Source of the DNA: Akkermansiaceae bacterium
GTDB lineage: Bacteria > Verrucomicrobiota > Verrucomicrobiia > Verrucomicrobiales > Akkermansiaceae
DNA: 64,000 nt
NCBI GenBank assembly: GCA_947491475.1
Contig: CANLKN010000001.1
Span: 1-64,000, forward strand
Direction of reading: 5' to 3'
This document shows positions 28,350 to 35,082 of the stretch, piece after piece; position 1 is the first letter of the stretch, and every line of letters starts with the position of its first letter. The notes under the pieces are model-generated. The model did not search any database. It was not told where the DNA came from and worked only from the letters and a program-made list of their open reading frames with translations. The translations under genes and the position numbers were made by a program.

Positions 28350-28916
28350 ATGGCCGTCATCAAACTCCAGCGCCCCAAGCTCAACTTCGGTGAGAAGATT
28401 TACTTTGGAGCCCTGATCAAGGGCTTCATTCTCACCATGACCCACGCGGTCAAGTCGCTATTGGGCAAATCCGCCAGCGCGGATTCCATGGCTTCCTCCG
28501 GCCTCGGTGTGACCATGCAGTTTCCCGAACAGCGCTGGGATGAACACCTGCCCGAATACTACCGCGGTGCGCCCGCTCTGGTCACCGACGAACAGGGCCG
28601 CGAGCGCTGTGTTTCCTGCCAGCTTTGCGAGTTCATCTGCCCGCCCAAAGCCATCAAGATCATACCAAGCGAAATCCCATCCGACGACCCATGGGCCAAG
28701 GTGGAAAAGCGGCCGAAGGAATTCGATATCGACATGATCCGCTGCATCTACTGCGGCATGTGTGAGGAAGTCTGCCCCGAGCAGGCGATCTTCCTCCGCA
28801 AGGATTATCTCATCACAGGCCTCAAGCGCGCAGACATGGTGCACGACAAGAAACGCCTCTATGAAATTGGCGGCGTCCGCACCGGATTGGTGAACAAATG
28901 GAATGAACTGAAATAA
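28350..28916 (+). CDS. nuoI: NADH-quinone oxidoreductase subunit I
   Basis: The ferredoxin-like subunit holding clusters N6a and N6b near the membrane. Two complete [4Fe-4S] motifs are seen: CVSCQLCEFICPPKAI and CIYCGMCEEVCPEQAIF. An N-terminal helical stretch (FGALIKGFILTMTHAVKSLLG) should lie along NuoH. The ATG at 28350 opens MAVIKLQ; the frame upstream covers the repeat tract. 188 residues is normal. The stop and the nuoJ start share one base (TAATG). Confidence 0.96.
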   Translation: MAVIKLQRPKLNFGEKIYFGALIKGFILTMTHAVKSLLGKSASADSMASSGLGVTMQFPEQRWDEHLPEYYRGAPALVTDEQGRERCVSCQLCEFICPPKAIKIIPSEIPSDDPWAKVEKRPKEFDIDMIRCIYCGMCEEVCPEQAIFLRKDYLITGLKRADMVHDKKRLYEIGGVRTGLVNKWNELK

Positions 28917-29479
28917 TGCCCTCTTACCTCTTCTGGCTCTTCTCAACCATCATGCTCATCGGCGGGGCCGCGGTCGTCGCATTCCGCAACCCGGTGTCCA
29001 GCGCCCTATCGGTGGTTACTTGTTTCATCGGACTCGCAGGCTTGTTCATCGGGCTGAGCGCCTTCTTTGTCGGAATCATCCAGATCCTCGTCTATAGCGG
29101 TGCGGTGATGGTGTTGTTTCTGTTCATCATCATGCTGCTCGACCTCAAGGACGAGCAGAAGCGCGCCAAGGGGTTTGCTCCTCTGGCGGCAGGTATCGGT
29201 CTGGCCATCGCCTTTGTCGTCCAACTCATCGGCGTGCTCTCGCGCACCCCGAACAAGGTCGCCCCACCACTTGATGCGCAATCCCTGGCTGCTGCAGCTG
29301 GAAATTTTGTGCCCGGCACCAAAATCGCAGCCGCCCTCAAGGACGGCCGCCTGCCCGATGTGCATCTCATCGGCCACACCCTCTTCACCCAATACAACCT
29401 CCCCTTCCAGATTCTGGGCGTCCTGCTGCTAGTCGCCACGGTCGGAGTGGTGGTGCTTTCGAAAAAACAAGCAGAGTAA
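28916..29479 (+). CDS. nuoJ: NADH-quinone oxidoreductase subunit J
   Basis: A membrane subunit of the proton-pumping arm. It has five hydrophobic helices, beginning SYLFWLFSTIMLIGGAAVVAFRNPVSSALSVV and including the conserved AFFVGIIQILVYSGAVMVLFLFIIMLLD. The last helix (ILGVLLLVATVGVVVLSKK) is typical of the subunit. Length 187 is normal. It begins on the stop codon of nuoI. The 132-base spacer after it is unusually long and contains inverted GACAGAA repeats. Confidence 0.95.
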   Translation: MPSYLFWLFSTIMLIGGAAVVAFRNPVSSALSVVTCFIGLAGLFIGLSAFFVGIIQILVYSGAVMVLFLFIIMLLDLKDEQKRAKGFAPLAAGIGLAIAFVVQLIGVLSRTPNKVAPPLDAQSLAAAAGNFVPGTKIAAALKDGRLPDVHLIGHTLFTQYNLPFQILGVLLLVATVGVVVLSKKQAE

Positions 29480-29594
29480 GACAGAAGACCATGAGACAGA
29501 AGACAGAAGAAAAGAATTCGCGACCCTGTTGCCGGGCCGACGCTTTCCCACGCTTGCGTCCTGTCTTCTGTCTTCTGTCTCCAAGTCTTCTGTC
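29480..29594. repeat. Inverted GACAGAA / TTCTGTC heptamer blocks in the nuoJ-nuoK spacer
   Basis: Three GACAGAA units on the left (29480, 29495, 29502) face three TTCTGTC units on the right (29566, 29573, 29588) across about 57 bases of GC-rich sequence. The RNA could fold into a long hairpin. The right block with CCAAGTCT is an inverted copy of 21231-21254 in the BMC operon. Confidence 0.85.
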
Positions 29595-29611
29595 TCTCAT
29601 CTACTAATCCC

Positions 29612-29929
29612 ATGGCCACTCTCAACGACTACCTCCTCGTCTCCGGCCTGCTCTTCGCCATCGGCCTGGCGGGCGTAGTGATCCGCCGCAATATCATCGT
29701 CGTCTTCATGTGCCTTGAGTTGATGCTCAGCGCCGCCAACCTCAGTCTGATCTCCTTCTCTCGCTTCAACACCATCAACGGCCTGCCCGACTACAACGGC
29801 CAGATGCTCGTCTTCTTCGTCATCACTGTCGCCGCCGCCGAAGTCGCCGTCGGACTCGCCATCATCGTCGCGCTCTACCGCTCCCGCCAAACCATCCACA
29901 CCGATGAGCTGACCAGCCTGAAAGGATAA
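29612..29929 (+). CDS. nuoK: NADH-quinone oxidoreductase subunit K
   Basis: A small three-helix membrane subunit related to MrpC. Seen are [48 protein letters not shown] with the conserved helix-2 glutamate in [10 protein letters not shown], then [28 protein letters not shown] with the second conserved glutamate (AAAEVAVG). Length 105 is normal. The downstream spacer to nuoL contains short ACTGATT-type repeats (about 29938-29962). Confidence 0.96.
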   Translation: MATLNDYLLVSGLLFAIGLAGVVIRRNIIVVFMCLELMLSAANLSLISFSRFNTINGLPDYNGQMLVFFVITVAAAEVAVGLAIIVALYRSRQTIHTDELTSLKG

Positions 29930-29981
29930 GATTTAACCACTGATTTCACTGATTGACTGATCAAAAGACCCCGCTCTTCCC

Positions 29982-31781
29982 ATGACTTTAGCCTGGATTC
30001 TCTTCTACCTGCCGATTGCGGTCGCCGCGGTCAACCAGTTGGTGTTGCGCCGCAATCCACTGGTGCCTTACCTGGCCACGGCGGCGGCGGGCGCCTGTTT
30101 TGTCACCTCGCTGTTGCTGCTCGGCACTACGGAAACCTCCGGATTTTCCTGGGCCACCGTGGGCGGACTGGACATTAAGATCGCCCTCAAGCTCGACCAC
30201 CTCTCCACCGGGATGATGGTGGTTGTCACCGGAGTCGGGCTGCTCGTGCATGTCTTCTCGCTCGCCTACATGAAGAAGGACGAGGCGGTGAACCGCTACT
30301 TCTGCGGTCTCGGTTTGTTCATGTTTTCCATGACGGGCATCGTGCTCTCTGAAAACTTCATCATGATGTTCATCTTCTGGGAACTGGTGGGCCTGAGTTC
30401 CTACCTGCTCATCAGCCACTGGTATCACAAGGACAGCGCCGCGGATGCCGGTAAAAAAGCCTTCCTCTGCAACCGTCTCGGCGACTTCTCCTTCATGATC
30501 GGCGTGCTGCTGCTGTGGGGCATCTCCGGCAGCCTGACCTTCGAAGGGCTCAAATCCTGGGCCGATGGGGGCGGCGTGGCCGCGGCATCGACAGGCGTGC
30601 TGGGTGCCGCCATTCTCTGCATTTTCGGCGGAGCAGTTGGAAAATCCGCCCAGCTACCGCTCCACGTCTGGCTGCCCGACGCGATGGAAGGCCCTACACC
30701 CGCCTCTGCGCTCATCCACGCGGCGACGATGGTGGCGGCGGGTGTTTACATGTTGTTCCGCCTCCAGCTTTCCATCGGTGCCGAAGCTTTTGCCGGATTC
30801 GCAGGCACTACCATCGCTTGGATCGGCGGCCTCACCGCGCTGCTCTCCGCGCTGATGGCGTCGCAGCAGAACGATATCAAGCGTATCCTCGCCTACTCCA
30901 CCTTGTCGCAACTCGGCTACATGATCATGGCCGTTGGCCTGCTCGCGGGCGAGGCCGGCATGTTCCACCTTTACACCCACGCATGGTTCAAAGCCCTGCT
31001 CTTCCTCGGTGCGGGTTCCATCATCTACGCCTGCCACCACCAGCAGAACATCTGGAAAATGGGAGGATTGTTGCGAAAAATGCCGATCACCGCCGCCAGT
31101 TTCGCGGCAGGCACCGCCGCGCTCATCGCAGTGCCCTACGTGACTTCCGGTTTCTGGTCGAAAGAGGAAATTCTCACCGCCGCCTACAATGGAAACAAGT
31201 TCCTGTTCGTAATCGCAGTGGCGGTTGCATTCCTCACCGCCTTCTACATGACCCGTGCCTTTGTGGTCACCTTCCTCGGCAAGCCCAGATCGGACGACGC
31301 TTCGCACGCCCACGAGGTGGGTCCTTTCATGTGGATCCCGTTGGCTGTGCTCGCGATCCTAGCCATCGTTTCCGGCTTCGGATTTGTTAGCGAAAAGCTA
31401 AACGCCACGCGCCCGGAGCACACCGCCAACACCACGGTCCTCATTGCCTCCATCGCCACGCTGGTCCTGGGAGTCGGTGCCGGCTTTGTCCTCTACCGTG
31501 GCAAGGAATCCGATCCTCTATCGATCCCGCTTTTCCGCGATCGCTTCTACTTCGATGGTTTCTACGACAACTTTCTCGTCCGCTATTTCCAAGATGCGTT
31601 CGCCGCCATCATCCACTTCTTCGACGAACTCCTCATCAACGGCCTGCTCGTCGGCGGCCTCAGCCGTGGTGCTGTCAGTGTCGGCAATCTCTTTCGCAAA
31701 CTCCAAGGCGGCCAACTCCAAGCCTACTCCTTCGCTTTCGGCCTCGGAGTGATTCTCGTCATCTATTTTACCGTGTTTTGA
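29982..31781 (+). CDS. nuoL: NADH-quinone oxidoreductase subunit L
   Basis: The distal antiporter-like, proton-pumping subunit. Hydrophobic throughout, with family motifs IMMFIFWELVGLSSYLLISHWY (key glutamate), KKAFLCNRLGDFSFMIGVLLLWG, SAQLPLHVWLPDAMEGPTPASALIHAATMVAAGVYMLFR, KRILAYSTLSQLGYMIMAVGL and HLYTHAWFKALLFLGAGSIIYA. The long lateral helix region is at the C-terminus. 599 residues is close to normal. The spacer after it holds ATTG(n)ATC-type direct repeats and then a toxin-antitoxin pair. Confidence 0.96.
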   Translation: MTLAWILFYLPIAVAAVNQLVLRRNPLVPYLATAAAGACFVTSLLLLGTTETSGFSWATVGGLDIKIALKLDHLSTGMMVVVTGVGLLVHVFSLAYMKKDEAVNRYFCGLGLFMFSMTGIVLSENFIMMFIFWELVGLSSYLLISHWYHKDSAADAGKKAFLCNRLGDFSFMIGVLLLWGISGSLTFEGLKSWADGGGVAAASTGVLGAAILCIFGGAVGKSAQLPLHVWLPDAMEGPTPASALIHAATMVAAGVYMLFRLQLSIGAEAFAGFAGTTIAWIGGLTALLSALMASQQNDIKRILAYSTLSQLGYMIMAVGLLAGEAGMFHLYTHAWFKALLFLGAGSIIYACHHQQNIWKMGGLLRKMPITAASFAAGTAALIAVPYVTSGFWSKEEILTAAYNGNKFLFVIAVAVAFLTAFYMTRAFVVTFLGKPRSDDASHAHEVGPFMWIPLAVLAILAIVSGFGFVSEKLNATRPEHTANTTVLIASIATLVLGVGAGFVLYRGKESDPLSIPLFRDRFYFDGFYDNFLVRYFQDAFAAIIHFFDELLINGLLVGGLSRGAVSVGNLFRKLQGGQLQAYSFAFGLGVILVIYFTVF

Positions 31782-31821
31782 TCCCATTGACATCATTGCA
31801 ATCATTGATTTCATTACCGCC

Positions 31822-32070
31822 ATGGCCACATCCATTACGATCCGAAACCTGGACGAAAAAGTGAAACAACGCCTCCGCGTCATGGCGGCGACTCATGGCA
31901 AATCCATGGAGGCGGAAGCACGCGACATCCTCACAATTGCTGCCTTCAACCGACCAACCGACTCCTCCTCTTCGCAATCTTCCACCGAGGATGTCTGCTC
32001 GTCCGTTCGGGGCATTTGGAAAGGTCGCTTTACGACGGACGAAATCATGGAAATGACCCGTGGAGAATGA
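31822..32070 (+). CDS. FitA/VapB-type ribbon-helix-helix antitoxin
   Basis: An 82-residue protein whose N-terminus (ATSITIRNLDEKVKQRLRVMAATHGKSMEAEARDIL) is a ribbon-helix-helix DNA-binding domain of FitA type. The C-terminal part (about 60-82, IWKGRFTTDEIMEMTRGE) would wrap around the toxin's active site. Its stop overlaps the start of the PIN toxin gene (ATGA), the usual arrangement for coupled antitoxin-toxin expression. The pair lies between nuoL and nuoM, an unusual place. Confidence 0.88.
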   Translation: MATSITIRNLDEKVKQRLRVMAATHGKSMEAEARDILTIAAFNRPTDSSSSQSSTEDVCSSVRGIWKGRFTTDEIMEMTRGE

Positions 32071-32483
32071 CCCTGATGCCAGCCTTTATCGATACAAATG
32101 CCATACTCGATGTCACAACCCATGATCCCATCTGGAATCAATGGTCGAGTCATGTCATCAACCAACATGCGCCCGGCGGGCTTTTCATCAATCCTTTCGT
32201 CTATACGGAACTCTGCATCGGCGCTGAATCCACCGAGGAAGTGGATGCTGTCATCACAAAACTTCGGCTTTCTTATGTGGAACTACCCGCATCCGCCCTG
32301 TTTCTTGCCGCCAAGGCATTCCGCGATTACCGCTCGCGCGGCGGCACCAAAAGGTCTCCCCTCCCTGATTTCTTCATTGGCGCACATGCCAAGGCCCTCG
32401 GCTTTCCTCTCATCACCCGCGATGTGAAACGCTATCGAACCTACTTCCCGGAAGTCCCGCTCATCACTCCCGACCCATCCTGA
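32067..32483 (+). CDS. vapC: PIN-domain toxin (VapC/FitB type ribonuclease)
   Basis: A 138-residue PIN-domain protein. Acidic residues for the metal site are present: PAFIDTNAILD (Asp), FVYTELCIGA (Glu), SPLPDFFIGAHAKALGFPLITRDVKRYRTYFP (Asp, Asp). VapC toxins cut tRNA or rRNA when free of antitoxin. ATG 32067 overlaps the antitoxin stop; the frame is open upstream to 32016, but that part duplicates antitoxin coding sequence. The nuoM start follows 16 bases after the stop, so the pair is embedded in the nuo transcript. Confidence 0.9.
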   Translation: MTLMPAFIDTNAILDVTTHDPIWNQWSSHVINQHAPGGLFINPFVYTELCIGAESTEEVDAVITKLRLSYVELPASALFLAAKAFRDYRSRGGTKRSPLPDFFIGAHAKALGFPLITRDVKRYRTYFPEVPLITPDPS

Positions 32484-32499
32484 TTTTCCATTTCCTGCC

Positions 32500-33945
32500 A
32501 TGCTCGCCCTTATCGTCGCTCTCCCTCTTCTCGCCGCCATCGCCGTCATGCTCGGTACACCCGCGCGCCAGACGTCCATCGCCGCTGCCGGGGCCAATCT
32601 CGCGCTCGGCCTGTGGGCCGCGTTTTCGTGGGAAAACAGCTTCTGGAACTTCAGCGTTCCGGTGCTCGAAAAACCTGCGCTCAATCTTTCCTTCGGCATG
32701 CAGGATGGCATCAGCGCGGTGATGATCGCGCTCTCGGTGCTCGTCACACTCGCCGCCACCCTGAACGCCCGTGCACCGGTGGGCCGCGAAAAACTTTACT
32801 ACTCTTCCATTCTTCTCATCGCCGCCGGAGCCATCGGCGCATTCGCATCCACCGATCTGTTCTTTTTCTATGCATTTCATGAACTCGCATTGATCCCCAC
32901 TTTCCTGATGATCGGCATCCTCGGACGGGGCGATCGCAAACAGATCGCATGGAAGATCACCATCTATCTCGGCCTCGGCTCGATTGTTCTGCTGGCCGGA
33001 CTCGTCTGGCTCGCCAATCTCGCAGGCACCTTCGACATTCCTACCATGGTCGCGGCCGCCAGGGACGGGACGCTTGTGATTGATCCCGCCACTCAAAAAT
33101 CCATCGCCGCGCTGTTAATCGTCGGCTTTGGCTCGCTGGTTTCGCTCTTCCCGATGCACTCATGGGCAGCCCCAGCCTATGCCAGCGCACCCGCACCGGT
33201 CGCCATGCTGCATGCGGGAGTGCTCAAGAAATTCGGTCTCTACGGCTTGATCCGCGTCGCGCTGCCCATCGTTCCCGAAGGCATGCAGGCATGGCTGGGT
33301 GTGCTCCTGGTGCTGCTGCTCGGCAATCTGCTGTGGTGCGGCATGGTCACCATTTCCCAAAAACGCTTCGATAACATGCTCGGCAGCGCCTCGGTCATGC
33401 ACATGGGCTACATCTTCCTCGGCATCGCTGCTGTGGTTTCCAACCCGCACAACACGCTCGGCATCCCCGCTGCCGTGCTGCTGATGTTCGCGCACGGTGT
33501 CTCTGTGGCCTTGCTGTTCGGGCTTGCCGACCGCATCGAACGCGCCACCGGCACACTCGACTTCGCCGATCTCGGCGGTCTTGCAAAATCCGCCCCGGCG
33601 CTTGCCTTCACCGTTGGTTTCGCCGCCTTCACTGCGATGGGCCTTACGGTTTCCGCCAATTTCGTCGGCGAAGTCTTCGTCTTCCTCTCGGCGTTCCAGC
33701 AATACACCCCGGCCACCGGCCTCACACCGCTGCAAATCGTCTGCATTTTCGCCATCTGGGGCGTGGTCATCTCCGCCGTTTACATGCTGCGCGCCTTTCA
33801 CGGCATGTTCCATGGACCGCCGGTGGAGGCCACCCGCAACGCGCCGGATCTCACCCTCGCCGACCGTATCCCGGCGCTACTCCTCGCCATCCCGCTCCTC
33901 TGCGTCGGCCTCTACCCCAACCTGCTACTGAACCTCATCCGATAA
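32500..33945 (+). CDS. nuoM: NADH-quinone oxidoreductase subunit M
   Basis: An antiporter-like proton-pumping subunit. Features are the hydrophobic N-terminus, FFFYAFHELALIPTFLMIGILG with the conserved glutamate, the segment LLIVGFGSLVSLFPMHSWAAPAYASAPAPVAMLHAGVLKKFGLYGL with the functional lysine, and FDNMLGSASVMHMGYIFLG, ending with AVYMLRAFHGMFHG. 481 residues is normal. Codon use and composition match the other nuo genes, unlike the inserted cassettes. Confidence 0.95.
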   Translation: MLALIVALPLLAAIAVMLGTPARQTSIAAAGANLALGLWAAFSWENSFWNFSVPVLEKPALNLSFGMQDGISAVMIALSVLVTLAATLNARAPVGREKLYYSSILLIAAGAIGAFASTDLFFFYAFHELALIPTFLMIGILGRGDRKQIAWKITIYLGLGSIVLLAGLVWLANLAGTFDIPTMVAAARDGTLVIDPATQKSIAALLIVGFGSLVSLFPMHSWAAPAYASAPAPVAMLHAGVLKKFGLYGLIRVALPIVPEGMQAWLGVLLVLLLGNLLWCGMVTISQKRFDNMLGSASVMHMGYIFLGIAAVVSNPHNTLGIPAAVLLMFAHGVSVALLFGLADRIERATGTLDFADLGGLAKSAPALAFTVGFAAFTAMGLTVSANFVGEVFVFLSAFQQYTPATGLTPLQIVCIFAIWGVVISAVYMLRAFHGMFHGPPVEATRNAPDLTLADRIPALLLAIPLLCVGLYPNLLLNLIR

Positions 33946-33952
33946 TTCTCTT

Positions 33953-33987
33953 TCTGGAATCTGGATTCTGGTCTCTGAAATCTTCTT
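33953..33987 (+). repeat. Five degenerate heptamers (TCTGGAT type) after nuoM
   Basis: Five successive 7-base units all beginning TCT (TCTGGAA, TCTGGAT and variants) fill the spacer and end 3 bases before ATG 33991 of the nucleotidyltransferase-like gene. Confidence 0.85.
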
Positions 33988-33990
33988 CCA

Positions 33991-34770
33991 ATGCTCATCT
34001 ATCACCAACTGACCAAACGCTTCAATGCAAGCCGCCTTCGGGCGGTCATGTGCAGCGGTCAGGCCGTGGTGATGCACCGCCTTGCCATCACCAGCAAGGA
34101 CGGCGATTGGATCGTCCGCGAAAACCCGGAAGACCTCGACTTCATTCTCAGCGTCCTCGCCGAATCCGGTGCCACTTATCGCTTCGGCGCTCCGCTCGAC
34201 GCACGATGGTTGGCTGGCGGTTGGAGCGCACACTTCGAGTTCCGCCATGATGGCTTGCGCGTCCGCACCGACTTCTTCAGCCGCCCGCCGCGCCTGCAAC
34301 CCAGCGACCTCGACCGCCTCTGGACGGACTCCGCCTCCCAAGAGATCCCCTTTACCGGTATGCGTGAGCTCGTGTTGATGAAAATGACAATGCGGGAAAA
34401 AGACTATCCGATTATTGGCGAGCTCGCACGCCGACTCGAGTCCATCGATGATCAATTCCTTTTCTCGCGCAGCGCCCGCGACCTCATCGCGCTCGCTGAA
34501 AACCATACCATCCCGCCGGCGATCCTCGCATCCCGTCCGCTATTGGAAAAAATCCAGGATGGTGAGGATGTGCTCGCAGCCGCGCTCGACCACGAACGCC
34601 GCCAGATGATTAAGGCCGACGAAGCGCGCCTGGCCCGCTACAAAGCCGCTTCCGAATCATGGGAATCTGCATGGCCCTCACTTTCCAAGGAAATTTCATC
34701 CCTCCCGTTGCACGCCGCCCACCAGCGCATCGCCGCCGCCGCCGAAACCCTCCTCCCGCAACATCCATGA
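33991..34770 (+). CDS. Putative nucleotidyltransferase-fold protein inserted in the nuo operon
   Basis: A 259-residue protein without a family name I can give. Residues about 19-46 (CSGQAVVMHRLAITSKDGDWIV) fit the nucleotidyltransferase pattern: Gly-Gln, a spacer of 12, then Asp-x-Asp. A third carboxylate fits in LRVRTDFFSR (near 93). This is the layout of MNT/AbiEii-like enzymes that modify tRNA or protein. IPFTGMRELVLMKMTMREKDYPIIGELARRL resembles the helical part that follows in such proteins. The C-terminal half is helical and charged. Its stop overlaps the next small ORF (ATGA). Reading it as the toxin of a two-gene module is inference. Confidence 0.55.
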   Translation: MLIYHQLTKRFNASRLRAVMCSGQAVVMHRLAITSKDGDWIVRENPEDLDFILSVLAESGATYRFGAPLDARWLAGGWSAHFEFRHDGLRVRTDFFSRPPRLQPSDLDRLWTDSASQEIPFTGMRELVLMKMTMREKDYPIIGELARRLESIDDQFLFSRSARDLIALAENHTIPPAILASRPLLEKIQDGEDVLAAALDHERRQMIKADEARLARYKAASESWESAWPSLSKEISSLPLHAAHQRIAAAAETLLPQHP

Positions 34771-35024
34771 ACCACCAGCCCACCGACGTCTTCCTCAGCG
34801 AAGAAGACCTCGACCTGCAGAACCTCAGTAATGAGGAGCTTGCGGCTGTGTATGAAGCCTGGCTACGGGCTGCCGCCATCACGGACGATGAAGACCAACA
34901 CCTCTACAGCCACGGCGTCTTCCTAACCGAACCAGGATACAGCCACCTCGTCCCCCACCTCACGCCAAACAAAAGCGCTCTTCAATCTTCTCCACTGATC
35001 ACTGATCACAATGGAACGCAGTGA
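34767..35024 (+). CDS. Small acidic protein coupled to the nucleotidyltransferase-like gene
   Basis: An 85-residue acidic ORF (MNHQPTDVFLSEEDLDLQNLSNEELAAVYEAW...) that begins on the stop of the preceding gene (ATGA). The N-terminal 55 residues form a plausible helical, strongly acidic unit. The last 20 residues are encoded by the CACTGAT repeat region and may be read-through of spacer sequence. No family recognised. Position and charge would fit an antitoxin or inhibitor of the upstream protein, but this is inference. Confidence 0.5.
   Translation: MNHQPTDVFLSEEDLDLQNLSNEELAAVYEAWLRAAAITDDEDQHLYSHGVFLTEPGYSHLVPHLTPNKSALQSSPLITDHNGTQ
34993..35006 (+). repeat. Tandem CACTGAT heptamer before nuoN
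   Basis: Two perfect CACTGAT units followed by CACAATG, overlapping the 3' end of the small acidic ORF. It is another case of the 7-base period ahead of a nuo gene. Confidence 0.7.
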
Positions 35025-35082
35025 CATGGAGGCGCTGACTAACTCCATAAAATCCGCCTCAAATCACTTTCCACTCTTTCCC

